DNA of 64,000 nucleotides from Lachnospiraceae bacterium (GTDB lineage Bacteria; Bacillota; Clostridia; Lachnospirales; Lachnospiraceae). Made by a program: the position numbers and the translations under genes. Positions 17,148 through 26,705 of this stretch are shown here, in pieces. Within the stretch, counting starts at the first letter, position 1. Each line of letters begins with the position of its first letter. Below the pieces are notes generated by a model, which saw only the letters and a list, made by a program, of their open reading frames with translations, ran no database searches and was not told the DNA's origin. The stretch covers positions 24,466-88,465 of the forward strand of contig JAIDPF010000069.1 of assembly GCA_029062895.1 (NCBI GenBank), given 5' to 3'.

Positions 17148-18449
17148 TTAATATAAGTGGCGGTTATCAATAATACGGACAGCCTTGCCCTCGCTTCTGG
17201 TAATCGTCTTAGGCGCAACAAGCTTCACTTTTGCATAGATACCCAGCATAGCCTTCAAGGCATTTACCAGTTCCTTCTCCTTTACAGCTACTTCGGTAAC
17301 GGAATCAGAAAACATTTCTGGCGTCATTTCTACCTGCACCTCCAACGTATCACTGTTGTTGACACGATCCACGATGATCTGGTAGTTTGCCGCATAACCT
17401 TTGTTTAAAAGCACTGTTTCGATCTGGGACGGAAATACATTGACGCCCTTGACGATCAGCATATCGTCGCTTCGTCCCATCGGCTTAGTCATCTTCACAT
17501 GGGTTCTTCCGCAGGAACATTTCTTTCTGGACAATACACAGATGTCTCTGGTACGGTAACGCAGCAACGGAAAGGCTTCCTTCGTGATACTGGTAAATAC
17601 AAGTTCTCCCTTCTCCCCCTCCGGCAGAACCTCACCCGTATTCGGGTCGATGATCTCCGCAATAAAATGATCTTCATTGATATGCATACCGGTCTGTTCG
17701 CTGCACTCAAACGATACACCCGGTCCTGATATTTCTGTCAAACCATAGATATCATATGCCTTAATGCCCAGAGACTTTTCTATGTCGCGGCGCATCTCCT
17801 CCGTCCATGCCTCTGCACCAAAGATTCCTGCCTTTAATTTGATCTGATCCTTTAGTCCTCTCTCATTAATACTCTCTCCAAGATATGCAGCATAAGAAGG
17901 CGTACAGCAAAGAATCGTGGAGCCAAGATCCGTCATGAACTGGATCTGGCGATCCGTATTCCCGGAAGACATGGGAAGCGTCAGGGATCCCACCTTATGG
18001 GAACCGCCATTTAATCCGGGACCTCCGGTAAATAAACCATAGCCATAGCAGACATGCACAACATCCTCCTTTGTGCCTCCGACTGCTACGATCGCACGAG
18101 CACAGCACTCATCCCAAAGGTCAATATCATGCTGCGTATAAAATGCCACTACACGCCGCCCTGTCGTGCCACTGGTGGACTGAATACGAACACAGTCGGA
18201 AAGCGGCACCGCGACTAATCCATAAGGATACGCGTCTCTCAAATCATCTTTGGTAAGAAACGGCAACTTATGTAAGTCATCAATGGACTTGATATCCTCC
18301 GGGGTTACCCCCTTTTCTTCCATTTTCTTTCTGTAGTATTCCACATTGTCATAGACGTGTCTGACCTGTTTCACAAGACGCTCGTTCTGCAGTTCGATGA
18401 TCTGCTCCCTCGACGCGCACTCGATTTCAGGCTGATAATAATGTTCCAT
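17148..18449 (-). CDS. paaK: Phenylacetate-CoA ligase
   Basis: 433 residues, the usual PaaK length. It is an AMP-forming acyl-CoA synthetase: the phosphate-binding motif is IQSTSGTTGRRVV, followed by the conserved DIYGLTEISGPGV and the C-terminal hinge MTKPMGRSDDMLIVKGVNVFP. It activates phenylacetate or related aryl acids to CoA thioesters using ATP. In gut Clostridia it may act on products of aromatic amino acid fermentation, or run in reverse to yield ATP. The ACT-domain gene follows in the same operon. Confidence 0.92.
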   Translation of the reverse strand: MEHYYQPEIECASREQIIELQNERLVKQVRHVYDNVEYYRKKMEEKGVTPEDIKSIDDLHKLPFLTKDDLRDAYPYGLVAVPLSDCVRIQSTSGTTGRRVVAFYTQHDIDLWDECCARAIVAVGGTKEDVVHVCYGYGLFTGGPGLNGGSHKVGSLTLPMSSGNTDRQIQFMTDLGSTILCCTPSYAAYLGESINERGLKDQIKLKAGIFGAEAWTEEMRRDIEKSLGIKAYDIYGLTEISGPGVSFECSEQTGMHINEDHFIAEIIDPNTGEVLPEGEKGELVFTSITKEAFPLLRYRTRDICVLSRKKCSCGRTHVKMTKPMGRSDDMLIVKGVNVFPSQIETVLLNKGYAANYQIIVDRVNNSDTLEVQVEMTPEMFSDSVTEVAVKEKELVNALKAMLGIYAKVKLVAPKTITRSEGKAVRIIDNRHLY

Positions 18450-18555
18450 TTTGTTACTTTCTCCCTTCTTAATTTTGTTATTTTAACTTCTGTTTTTGTG
18501 TTTTATATGATTTTGTTTTAAAAGATTTAGTTTTATTATATTTGTTTCATTTAAA

Positions 18556-19305
18556 CTATTTTGCTTTATCAATCCTGTGAAGTGTCCAAACCCTTGTATT
18601 ATATGCCTCTTTCACCTCCGTACCGCAGTACTGGCACCGCCTTGTGCTGCCGACTGCTATCATCGGCGCGCCACAGTTCGGACAGTTCCCGACATACTCA
18701 TAGGCAAGATCATCATCCACCTTTGACATATCCTGTACAAAAACCAGTTCCATATCATACCGGCACTGCTGTTTTTTATTATCAATTATCTTTCCCTTTT
18801 CTTCGGAAATCTTAGAATAATAATATTGCAGCGCAGACTGTATCTTGATCTTGCACATTCCGTCCTTCTTTTCATAACGCGAAATCTCTGTCCGGTGGAT
18901 CTGAAGCTGATCAAAACACTCTGTGATCCCCAGCTTCTTTTCTTCTCCAATGATCAGATCCGCCTGCTGCTTGATGGCATCGCTGGCATCCTTTAAGTAG
19001 GTAAGCGATTTGTTCTCTATCGCTTCCAGATAAGCCCGTAATGTGTTCTCACAGATCTTCTTCCACTCCGGCCAGTTAAACTCCGGGAAATCCCTCTTAA
19101 TTTTGGGCAGTTCAACGTTTGTCATGCCGGAGACCGACTTGGGAGTATTGTTATACACTTCCTCCTGCTGTTTAAAGCCCTCTACAATGTCCGGCGTCCC
19201 AAATGCTTGCTGTGAAATCTGCCGCACCCGGTAGATTACATAGATAATCGTTCCAGCCAAAGTGCCGCCAACTAAGATTCCAAGCACAGATAACACATAA
19301 AACAT
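18556..19305 (-). CDS. Membrane-anchored protein with C-terminal zinc ribbon, Tim44-like
   Basis: 249 residues. An N-terminal transmembrane helix (LGILVGGTLAGTIIYVIY) is followed by a cytoplasmic region with WPEWKKICENTLRAYLEAIE and a beta-rich segment (CKIKIQSALQYYYSKISE, then YDMELVFVQDMSK), the pattern of a Tim44-like domain. It ends with a zinc ribbon (CPNCGAP near residue 208 and CQYCGTEV near residue 227). The function is unknown. The family assignment is moderate. Confidence 0.65.
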   Translation of the reverse strand: MFYVLSVLGILVGGTLAGTIIYVIYRVRQISQQAFGTPDIVEGFKQQEEVYNNTPKSVSGMTNVELPKIKRDFPEFNWPEWKKICENTLRAYLEAIENKSLTYLKDASDAIKQQADLIIGEEKKLGITECFDQLQIHRTEISRYEKKDGMCKIKIQSALQYYYSKISEEKGKIIDNKKQQCRYDMELVFVQDMSKVDDDLAYEYVGNCPNCGAPMIAVGSTRRCQYCGTEVKEAYNTRVWTLHRIDKAK

Positions 19306-19417
19306 TTATTTTACCTCCAAAATATCCCTATACTCCTTAAGCACATAAAAAATATTTTTATAAATTTATTTTAGCATATTCCCCAATCAAAGTCACTACT
19401 GCATAACACTTTGAGGC

Positions 19418-19969
19418 TTAACGCAAAAGCTTGTTTGCCGCCCATCCGAAATAGGCTGCCAGCGGCACCAGTGGAAACGCTTCCACAATATATCTTATAT
19501 AATACCTGTCAACCCCATACTTGTGTTCCAGAACCGCGCCATAAATCAAAGCGGCAGCGCTTCCGATGCAGAACAGCATAGCAGCCAGCGCGGCGATCCC
19601 CACCCGGATACAATGCTTTTTCCGGCATGCTTTATCCGCAAAGCTTTCGGGTCTTCTCTCCTCATATGCCTTTCTCCAGACATAACAGTTGCCGGTCCTT
19701 CCAAGGTATTCCCATCCCAGTTCAATCCCTGTCTGCATATACTGTACCTTCGGAAGTGCCGAAACATCCACAATATATCTGTATTTTATCGGTTCTGTCT
19801 GCACAAACTCATAATAAAAGAAGCTCATCTCTCCAAGCGTCATAAGATGAAATCCACCCCGCGAATAATTTTCCAAAGCTTCCTCCAGCCTATCCGGCTT
19901 GACATACCTGCATGCTGCGAACCATTTTTTCATACCGTCTGAACTACTCCCTTTCATACTTTTTTTCAT
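19418..19969 (-). CDS. DUF2812-like membrane protein
   Basis: 183 residues. The N-terminal soluble part holds a Trp/Tyr-rich pattern (GMKKWFAACRYVKPDRLEE, EPIKYRYIVDVSAL, and GWEYLGRTGNCYVWRK) resembling DUF2812 proteins. Two transmembrane helices follow (ALAAMLFCIGSAAALIYGAV and VEAFPLVPLAAYFGWAANKL). DUF2812 genes often accompany PadR regulators elsewhere, but none is adjacent here. The role is unknown. Confidence 0.6.
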   Translation of the reverse strand: MKKSMKGSSSDGMKKWFAACRYVKPDRLEEALENYSRGGFHLMTLGEMSFFYYEFVQTEPIKYRYIVDVSALPKVQYMQTGIELGWEYLGRTGNCYVWRKAYEERRPESFADKACRKKHCIRVGIAALAAMLFCIGSAAALIYGAVLEHKYGVDRYYIRYIVEAFPLVPLAAYFGWAANKLLR

Positions 19970-20333
19970 TATATACTATTTTTTTTCTCTTGTCTTAATT
20001 TATTTTGCATTTCTTATTTTAAATATAAATTTTATAGTAAATCCTTCATAAAAAACCTTTGTTATTAAAACTTTGCCATAAAGATAGTTAAGAATTGCAA
20101 ATCTTCAATAAATATGAAACAATATATTATCAGACAGTCAGTTATTACATATTGATTCCGATGCCTGAGATGACTAATCGGCCACCATCCCACGAAGATT
20201 TTTATATAAAACAGAAAGGTTCGGTGATTACATATGCGCAATTCATGCGCCCTATTTCGTGTTCTTATGAAAGCATGCTTGCAAAAAGAATGGATCGTGT
20301 TGACACGCACGAAAGCATATTCTGTCAACTGCC
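19970..20333. other. Intergenic stretch with a short palindrome-rich segment
   Basis: No credible gene is present. The segment ~20225-20335 holds several small dyads (GCGCAATTCATGCGC, AAGCATGCTT, CGTGTTGACACG) and ends exactly where the broken ABC permease coding sequence begins. This suggests it replaced the missing 5' part. It may be a repeated non-coding element, but that needs a genome search. Confidence 0.35.
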
Positions 20334-20840
20334 ATGAACTCTCTTGCATCCACCGCTTTCACCAGAGAAGGTGCGCATCTAAGTCTAATCAAATATATCC
20401 CGGTAAAATATCGGATACAGCTTTATACCAAAGCTGCCATCAGCGTATTTATTACCTTCCCTGCCATGTTATTCTGCATCATCATCTTGGGAGTTGCACT
20501 ACAGATCCATCCGCTGTATCTCCTTTATTACAGTCTGATCTCTCTGGCAGTCATTGTCTTAACCACCGTCATCGGACTTGTATTAGATTCCACTCATCCT
20601 CACGACAGCTGGGATGATGAATACAGCGCCCTTCGAGGCCATCTGAACAGCTTTTTTGATATGGCTCTGGTCATGGTAATCTCGATCCTGATCATTACCA
20701 TCAGTCTCTTGGTCTATGAATTTACCCCTATGGGGCTTGCTGCTTTTCACATCCTTTTAGCTGTGATTCTTTTAGCTGCAGCTGTATCATCTGTTATTTT
20801 CGGGGAGAAAAAGGTCATAGAAAATATGAAATCATTATAG
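20334..20840 (+). pseudogene. C-terminal remnant of an ABC exporter permease
   Basis: 168 codons encode four hydrophobic helices. The segment begins abruptly with ASTAFTREGAHLSLIKYIPV, which in large bacterial ABC-type exporter permeases is an internal motif preceding the last transmembrane block. No N-terminal half is found upstream, no ribosome site precedes the ATG, and no ATPase gene is adjacent. It is most simply a 5'-truncated pseudogene. An intact short membrane protein is a less likely alternative. Confidence 0.55.
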
Positions 20841-20850
20841 AGACATATAT

Positions 20851-21390
20851 TTATGCATGAGATTGAGCATAAGAAAATACCTTCCGTATCGGTCGGTATA
20901 ACACCATCATAATCACACCATTGCTGAATCCATGAATCAGATCAAAAGGAATCCCGGCAATCCACCATGCGACTGCCGTATGAATGCCGCTGGTAAAAAT
21001 ATATACGATCGCGCAGAGCCCGCCAAAGCAGAAACCGTACAGAGCGGAGAATATGCTCCAGAACCATACTGAACTCTGCCTCCTGCATAGATATGCCAGC
21101 ACGGCTAACAGCGGCCAAATATAAAGATACATGATCGACCAGAGATTGACAGGCCAAATCAGGCACTCCACACCAACGAATACCACGACAGCAATGATGC
21201 TTTTCAAACCATATATGGCTGAAAACATGATAATCAGGAACGTGACGATCTCCACATTGGGTAGAGAGGAAAGCGCCAGTTTCCCTGCCTCCAATGCAGC
21301 AATCATCATCCCCATTTCCGCCAGGTCTCTTGTCGTATATTTCTTAGCATCCGCTTTATTCATAGGATGATCTTTCATAAACAAGCGCAT
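20851..21390 (-). CDS. ECF transporter S component, probable corrinoid/vitamin uptake
   Basis: About 179 residues with five to six transmembrane helices. LPNVEIVTFLIIMFSAIYGL is the typical S-component block. The start at 21390 has GGAGGAGAGT before it, inside the end of the DUF4430 gene. A second candidate at 21363 overlaps the DUF4430 stop. Either way translation is coupled. It follows a cobalamin riboswitch and a DUF4430 gene, so the substrate is probably a corrinoid or precursor. It would need an energising EcfA/EcfT module, which is not in this window. Confidence 0.8.
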   Translation of the reverse strand: MRLFMKDHPMNKADAKKYTTRDLAEMGMMIAALEAGKLALSSLPNVEIVTFLIIMFSAIYGLKSIIAVVVFVGVECLIWPVNLWSIMYLYIWPLLAVLAYLCRRQSSVWFWSIFSALYGFCFGGLCAIVYIFTSGIHTAVAWWIAGIPFDLIHGFSNGVIMMVLYRPIRKVFSYAQSHA

Positions 21391-21841
21391 ACTCTCCTCC
21401 ATCCTCAATCGGCTGTGATTCAATGCCGTAGCTGCCATATTCGCCATTGACATAAATCGCCCAATAGGACTGGTCGATGCTGTAATCTGCCGTTATGCCG
21501 TTAACAGTAGTAATATAGAAGCCGTATTCGCCATCCTCCCCCTGAAGTTCCAATCCTTCCATCTCGCGAATCGCCTCTAGCAGATACTCTGCATCGGTGT
21601 TGTGTTCATAAACGGTATCCATGCCATTATTGTCCGTAAGCGTCACTGTGATGCTTTTATCCCCGCTCTGAGTTTTTGGCGCAAATATTATCGACAGAAT
21701 GATCAGAAGTACGACCACGACAACCGCTAAAACCGCTACAATAAGAATACCTCTCCCGCCTTTTTGCGTATTTTCCTCTGCCTTTGACTTTTCTTTCGTT
21801 ACTGTTTCTTCTGTTACTGTTTCCTTCATTTTTATAACCAT
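21356..21841 (-). CDS. DUF4430 membrane-anchored protein, probable corrinoid binder
   Basis: 161 residues. A charged N-terminus is followed by one transmembrane helix (ILIVAVLAVVVVVLLIILSI) and an extracytoplasmic DUF4430 domain with DAEYLLEAIREMEGLELQ and DYSIDQSYWAIYVNG. DUF4430 resembles the C-terminal domain of transcobalamin/intrinsic factor. The gene lies directly behind a cobalamin riboswitch and is coupled to an ECF S component. Together they look like a surface-capture plus membrane-translocation pair for corrinoids. Of the two nearest Met codons, neither is ideally spaced from AAAGGAG. Confidence 0.8.
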   Translation of the reverse strand: MVIKMKETVTEETVTKEKSKAEENTQKGGRGILIVAVLAVVVVVLLIILSIIFAPKTQSGDKSITVTLTDNNGMDTVYEHNTDAEYLLEAIREMEGLELQGEDGEYGFYITTVNGITADYSIDQSYWAIYVNGEYGSYGIESQPIEDGGEYALVYERSSYE

Positions 21842-21883
21842 ACTCCTTTCTCAGTCTGCAAGTTTGTGGCGTCAGACTGACAT

Positions 21884-21919
21884 AAAAAGGTTCTCTGCCA
21901 CAAAACATGCAAAGAACCC
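21884..21919 (-). terminator. Expression-platform terminator of the cobalamin riboswitch
   Basis: On the minus strand GGTTCTTTGC / GCAGAGAACC is followed by TTTTTATG. It lies between the aptamer and the DUF4430 start, as expected for transcriptional control. Confidence 0.75.
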
Positions 21920-21958
21920 TATAAAAATCACCGAAAGATTTTCCTCTTCTTCATACAA

Positions 21959-22152
21959 CCAATGCCTCGTGGTTTGGAGCGTTCCGCTCCTGTATCATAA
22001 CAGGCAGGTTTCCCGGCTCACAGATCATCGCTTATCCAACTGCCTTCCCGGTTTCCCAGTGGCGCTTCAGCCGGACGCTCCCTGCTTACGGTGACGAGAT
22101 CGCGCAGGATTTACACCTGCTTCCCTTTTCACCAATCCAAACCGCATTTTGG
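21959..22152 (-). ncRNA. Cobalamin (B12) riboswitch aptamer
   Basis: The conserved elements are in order on the minus strand: a closing P1 stem (GGTTTGG / CCAAACC), GGGAAGCAGGTGTAAATCC, GCCACTGGGAAACCGGGAAG, and the B12 box AGCCGGGAAACCTGCC (22003-22018). It lies upstream of the DUF4430 and ECF S-component genes and should shut them off when adenosyl- or other cobalamin is plentiful. Confidence 0.93.
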
Positions 22153-22216
22153 TTAGATTGACACCTGATATGTTCTGTATTTAATTGAATTATCTGTTGC
22201 GGTTCAGCTACTCATC

Positions 22217-23494
22217 CTATATCTGATCCAGTGCCTGCTGCAGGTCTGCGATGATATCCTCAACATTCTCAATACCAACTGATAAGCGGATCAGATCCGG
22301 TGATACTCCGGCTTCCAAAAGCTGCTCCTCTGACATCTGCCGATGCGTATGGCTCGCCGGATGCAACAGACAGGTCTTGGCATCCGCCACATGCGTTACG
22401 ATGGATGCAAACTTTAAGCTGTCCATAAACGCAATCGCATTCGCGCGTCCGCCCTTTATCGCAAATGACAACACGCCGCAAGAACCTTTGGGCAGATATT
22501 TCTTCGCCATTTCATGATACTCATCGTCCTCCAGATCAGCATAATGAACCCATGCCACCTTGTCATTTGCCTTTAAAAACTTTGCAACTGCAAGGGCATT
22601 GGCGCAATGACGCTCCATTCTGACTGCAAGGCTTTCCAGACCGAGATTCAGATAAAATGCATTCTGCGGCGACTGGATTGACCCAAAATCCCTCATCAGC
22701 TGTGCCGTTGCTTTCGTAATATAAGCACCCTTGCCGAATCGCTCCGCATAGGTAATACCGTGATAAGATTCATCCGGCGTCGTCAGACCGGGGAACTTCT
22801 CCTTATGCGCCATCCAGTCAAAATTACCGCTGTCTACAATACATCCGCCAACACTGACCGCATGACCATCCATATACTTGGTTGTGGAATGGGTCACAAT
22901 ATCTGCTCCCCACTCAAAGGGACGGCAGTTCACCGGCGTTGCAAACGTATTATCCACGATCAGAGGAACGCCATGCTTATGGGCAACTCTGGCAAACTTC
23001 TCAATATCCAGCACGGACACCGTCGGATTCGTAATCGTCTCACCAAACACCGCCTTTGTATTCGGTTTAAAATACTTCTCCAGCTCCTCCTCGGAAAGAT
23101 TCTGATCAACAAAGGTACACTCAATGCCCATCTTCTTCATTGTTACACCGAACAGATTATAGGTACCGCCATAGATAGAGGAAGATGCAATAAAATGATC
23201 TCCGTTCTCACAGATATTAAACATGGCATAAAAATTCGCCGCCTGTCCGGAAGACGTCAGCATCGCCGCACAACCGCCTTCCATTGCGCAAATCTTCGCC
23301 GCAACCATATCGTTGGTGGGATTCTGCAGTCTGGTATAAAAATACCCCTCCGCCTCCAGATCAAAAAGTTTCCCCATATCGTCACTGGAATCATATTTAA
23401 ATGTCGTACTCTGATAAATCGGAAGTTCCCTCGGCTCCCCGTTCTTTGGCTTCCATCCCTCATGGATACACTTGGTTTCTACACTGCTGTTCAT
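22217..23494 (-). CDS. metY: O-acetylhomoserine sulfhydrylase / aminocarboxypropyltransferase
   Basis: 425 residues, a PLP enzyme of the Cys/Met metabolism family. The family motifs include YTRLQNPTNDMVAAKICAME, LTSSGQAANFYAMF, LIVDNTFATPVNCRPFEWGA, and the Schiff-base lysine in HSTTKYMDGHA. It converts O-acetylhomoserine with sulfide to homocysteine. It lies 22 bases downstream of the AICAR transformylase gene, so it is in the same transcript as the purine genes. No SAM riboswitch is seen. Confidence 0.92.
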   Translation of the reverse strand: MNSSVETKCIHEGWKPKNGEPRELPIYQSTTFKYDSSDDMGKLFDLEAEGYFYTRLQNPTNDMVAAKICAMEGGCAAMLTSSGQAANFYAMFNICENGDHFIASSSIYGGTYNLFGVTMKKMGIECTFVDQNLSEEELEKYFKPNTKAVFGETITNPTVSVLDIEKFARVAHKHGVPLIVDNTFATPVNCRPFEWGADIVTHSTTKYMDGHAVSVGGCIVDSGNFDWMAHKEKFPGLTTPDESYHGITYAERFGKGAYITKATAQLMRDFGSIQSPQNAFYLNLGLESLAVRMERHCANALAVAKFLKANDKVAWVHYADLEDDEYHEMAKKYLPKGSCGVLSFAIKGGRANAIAFMDSLKFASIVTHVADAKTCLLHPASHTHRQMSEEQLLEAGVSPDLIRLSVGIENVEDIIADLQQALDQI

Positions 23495-23516
23495 GTTCTA
23501 AACTACTCCTCTCTTT

Positions 23517-24695
23517 CTAATGATGGAACAACCGGATCTCCGTAAATGCCATCACCATACCATATTTATTGCAGCACTCGATGACTGCGTCATCACGGAT
23601 GGATCCACCCGGTTCCGCAATATATTTCACGCCGCTCTTCTTTGCCCGTTCGATATTGTCACTAAAGGGAAAGAATGCATCCGAACCCAGCGCCACATCT
23701 TTTGCCTGATCCAGCCATGCACGCTTTTCCTCTGCCGTAAATACTTCCGGCTTCACCGCAAAGATACGCTGCCAAGCGCCATCCGCAAGAACATCCATAT
23801 ATTCATCACCAATATAATTATCAATCGCATTGTCCCTGTCAGCCCGTCCGAGCCCTTCCACGAACTGAAGGTCTAATACCTTCGGGCACTGGCGAAGCAG
23901 CCAGTTATCCGCCTTACTTCCTGCCAGTCTGGTACAATGTACACGGGACTGCTGCCCTGCACCAATACCAATTGCCTGTCCGTCCTTTGCGTAGCATACG
24001 GAATTGGACTGGGTATATTTTAAAGTAATCAGGGCAATCAAAAGATCGATCTTTGCCGACTCCGGCAGTTCCTTATTTTCCGTTACAATATTCTTTAAAA
24101 GTTCGTCTGTAATTGCGAGTTCATTCCTTCCCTGCTCAAAAGTAATGCCAAATACATCCTTATGCTCGATCGGTTCCGGAACATAGTTTTCATCAATTTG
24201 AATGACATTATAATTGCCTTTCTTCTTAGAAGACAGAATCTCTAATGCCTCAGGTTCATATCCAGGCGCAATCACACCATCGGATACTTCTCTCTTGATA
24301 ATCTTCGCCGTTGATACGTCACATACATCTGAAAGGGCAATAAAATCGCCGAAGGATGACATTCTGTCTGCGCCCCGCGCCCTGGCATATGCACATGCCA
24401 ACGGGGAAAGTTCTCCCATATCATCCACCCAGTAAATCTTTCTCAGCACATCCGTCAAAGGCAGCCCCACAGCGGCTCCCGCCGGAGATACGTGTTTAAA
24501 GGAAGTCGCTGCCGGAAGTCCTGTTGCCCGCTTTAATTCCTTTACCAGCTGCCAGCCATTTAAGGCATCCATAAAATTGATATATCCGGGCTTTCCGCAA
24601 AGCACCTGAATCGGAAGTTCACCGCCGTTGTTACAGAATATCTTTGCCGGCTTCTGATTGGGATTGCAGCCGTATTTTAATTCCAATTCTTTCAT
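23517..24695 (-). CDS. purH: AICAR formyltransferase (single-domain PurH)
   Basis: 392 residues containing only the AICAR transformylase domain: [14 protein letters not shown] at the start, then [16 protein letters not shown], and [20 protein letters not shown] in the core. The MGS-like IMP cyclohydrolase domain of standard PurH is absent. The second step is supplied by the separate PurO-like gene immediately upstream (24727-25440). Together they convert AICAR to IMP. The short form is known in Clostridia. Confidence 0.9.
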   Translation of the reverse strand: MKELELKYGCNPNQKPAKIFCNNGGELPIQVLCGKPGYINFMDALNGWQLVKELKRATGLPAATSFKHVSPAGAAVGLPLTDVLRKIYWVDDMGELSPLACAYARARGADRMSSFGDFIALSDVCDVSTAKIIKREVSDGVIAPGYEPEALEILSSKKKGNYNVIQIDENYVPEPIEHKDVFGITFEQGRNELAITDELLKNIVTENKELPESAKIDLLIALITLKYTQSNSVCYAKDGQAIGIGAGQQSRVHCTRLAGSKADNWLLRQCPKVLDLQFVEGLGRADRDNAIDNYIGDEYMDVLADGAWQRIFAVKPEVFTAEEKRAWLDQAKDVALGSDAFFPFSDNIERAKKSGVKYIAEPGGSIRDDAVIECCNKYGMVMAFTEIRLFHH

Positions 24696-24726
24696 AGATC
24701 GCTTTTATCCTTTCCAAAAATAAGTT

Positions 24727-25440
24727 TTATTTATTTTTATTGATGATCCTTGTCTCGTATTTTTGCGTTTCGATATCAATATAACGCACGAACAGAGAAA
24801 CCTTATTCTCCTCATTCAGACTCTTCCACAGAAGCTCCGTATAGGCATCAATATCATCCTCCACATTGACCAGCTTCGGCTCTCCCTCAAAACTGGGCAG
24901 CGGATTGCCATCCCCCTGATAAGTATGGATGAAATGTCCCTCTCCTGCTGCCGGATTCTCATAGGCAAAGGTATATCTGTTGCTGGAGGACGGATCTCCA
25001 TGATTGCTCTTCAGGATCGACATGGCATAATTATATGTACCGTTCTCTATATGCATGATCCCGGAAATCCTCGGTGTGAAGTTGGGTCCATCCGGCTCAA
25101 AAGTACGGCTTCTCAAAGTCTGCTCAAACGTCAGCTGCTTATCCATTCCCTCATAGATCGTATCGGTCTGATCACCGTTGGTCACGATCGTCTTATTCCC
25201 TAGCACCCTGACCGGGGCATAAATAATCAGACTGGGATCGGTCAATTTAGACGGGTCGAATGCTTCCGTACGGATCCCCTGTCCTTCCTCCACAAAGATA
25301 CGGTTCCGGCTGTTCTCGCTCCTGCCCATAATAAAATAAGCGGTAACGGCATATTTCCCACTGGGAGATCTGCCAATAATAATCCCCCTGCCGGGATACG
25401 CATTGCCCTGTAATTCCTGTGCAATATCTATCCTGTTCAT
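24727..25440 (-). CDS. IMP cyclohydrolase, PurO type
   Basis: 237 residues matching the archaeal-type IMP cyclohydrolase family (PF07826): GNAYPGRGIIIGRSPSGKYA at the N-terminus, AVTAYFIMGRSENSRNR, and PRISGIMHIENGTYNYAMSI. It closes the ring of FAICAR to form IMP. It is the first gene of a purO-purH-metY operon and complements the single-domain transformylase downstream. A canonical sigma-A promoter lies just upstream. Confidence 0.88.
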   Translation of the reverse strand: MNRIDIAQELQGNAYPGRGIIIGRSPSGKYAVTAYFIMGRSENSRNRIFVEEGQGIRTEAFDPSKLTDPSLIIYAPVRVLGNKTIVTNGDQTDTIYEGMDKQLTFEQTLRSRTFEPDGPNFTPRISGIMHIENGTYNYAMSILKSNHGDPSSSNRYTFAYENPAAGEGHFIHTYQGDGNPLPSFEGEPKLVNVEDDIDAYTELLWKSLNEENKVSLFVRYIDIETQKYETRIINKNK

Positions 25441-25482
25441 CTTCTGTCCCTCTCCTTAATTAATGCCTTTATTTGCTATGCT

Positions 25483-25512
25483 ATTATACAAAATGTCAGC
25501 AGGGTACGTCAA
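25483..25512 (-). promoter_or_regulatory. Sigma-A-type promoter of the purO-purH-metY operon
   Basis: On the minus strand, TTGACG (25507-25512) and TATAAT (25483-25488) are separated by 18 bases. The promoter lies about 45 bases upstream of the purO start. Confidence 0.7.
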
Positions 25513-25553
25513 CCTGTAAAATTCAAAGCGATTGAAGCTGATTGATAATGTCC

Positions 25554-26687
25554 CTAAAAATCCGGCAGACGCTTTTTTACAATCCCAATCAGCTTACGAT
25601 CAAGCGCATGAAGTATTGTCGCCAGTAAAATCGCGGCCACATATACTCCTATAATGAGATAGAATCGCGTCCTGATTGGCAGATATAGAATAAACAGATT
25701 GTGAATTAAATACAGTTCCAGCTTAATTTCCCCAAAAAAGTTCAATACTTTATTCCCAAATTCCACCTTCTGAAAAATAAGCGCCACCGTTACTACGGAA
25801 ATGATGACAAATGGAAGCTGGACTCCCAATGTCATAAGCTTTTCCCTATATCCTCTGTAGCCGTCCCATTCGCACCAATACCCAATATTATGCAGCATGT
25901 AGCACGTCTTATGATATAACATGACTGTCGCCAGAATGCCTAACGCCAAAAGCGGAATATAATATTTTCTGGCAAACGCATACAGCGGCTCCCTCCACCT
26001 TGCCAGAAGCATTCCTATGAAAATCAATAATGTTGAATTGTACCACCATTCCCCATGGAACCACAATCCCCGGCTCCGGGTCAATACGTCATGACCCGAA
26101 AGCAAACCCAGAAACGTAATGCCTATCGTTGCAGCTAAAAACATCGTGAAGGCAGCTGTCATATTTTTGACCCTGTTAAATATCAAATAAAAAATAAGAT
26201 AAAGGATAAAAATTTCCACAATATACCACATCTGGTTATTCATCAGAATCCATCCTGTGATATACGGCAGAAACTCTCCTTTTTCAAATTGATAACCTCC
26301 GATACAGGAACCCGAAATGAAAGTGAAATTGCATACATAAAACGGAATTAAAATTTCCGGCAGCCTGTTTTTTAAAAAATGCTTCATGTACTCCTGTTTG
26401 TCCTGCAGGCTCCTGTATAGACCGTAACCGGAAAAAAAGAAAAAGAATCCCACAAAATTTGCGCCCAGATCTTCCATAAATTTCAGGACACCGGTTTCTT
26501 TTTTAACAGCGCTGATTGCCTGCGCTATATGAAGCAAAATAATGCACAGTGCGCAAAAACCAAGAAACGGCTGGGAAGATTGGCGGGAAAGCGGATCCTC
26601 CCTCCATTTGCCTTTTTTGGCAACTTTCGCACCGGAAAGGAGAATGACTGCAAGTATAACATAAAATATAAAAAAATACCTCCTCAT
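25554..26687 (-). CDS. Acyltransferase-3 family membrane protein
   Basis: About 377 residues with roughly ten transmembrane helices. FCALCIILLHIAQAIS carries the conserved early histidine of acyltransferase-3 proteins, and FFFFSGYGLYRSLQDK follows as in the family. The start at 26687 has GGGAGG seven bases before it. Such enzymes O-acetylate surface polysaccharides, using cytoplasmic acetyl-CoA. It is the most distal gene of the first glycosyltransferase group, which fits modification of the polymer made by this cluster. Confidence 0.8.
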   Translation of the reverse strand: MRRYFFIFYVILAVILLSGAKVAKKGKWREDPLSRQSSQPFLGFCALCIILLHIAQAISAVKKETGVLKFMEDLGANFVGFFFFFSGYGLYRSLQDKQEYMKHFLKNRLPEILIPFYVCNFTFISGSCIGGYQFEKGEFLPYITGWILMNNQMWYIVEIFILYLIFYLIFNRVKNMTAAFTMFLAATIGITFLGLLSGHDVLTRSRGLWFHGEWWYNSTLLIFIGMLLARWREPLYAFARKYYIPLLALGILATVMLYHKTCYMLHNIGYWCEWDGYRGYREKLMTLGVQLPFVIISVVTVALIFQKVEFGNKVLNFFGEIKLELYLIHNLFILYLPIRTRFYLIIGVYVAAILLATILHALDRKLIGIVKKRLPDF

Positions 26688-26705
26688 TACAGTTCCTCCC
26701 AAACC

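Noticed and set aside
20065..20349. 94-residue minus-strand ORF upstream of the permease remnant
   Set aside because: No ribosome site, odd composition and overlap with a dyad-rich segment. Treated as non-coding.
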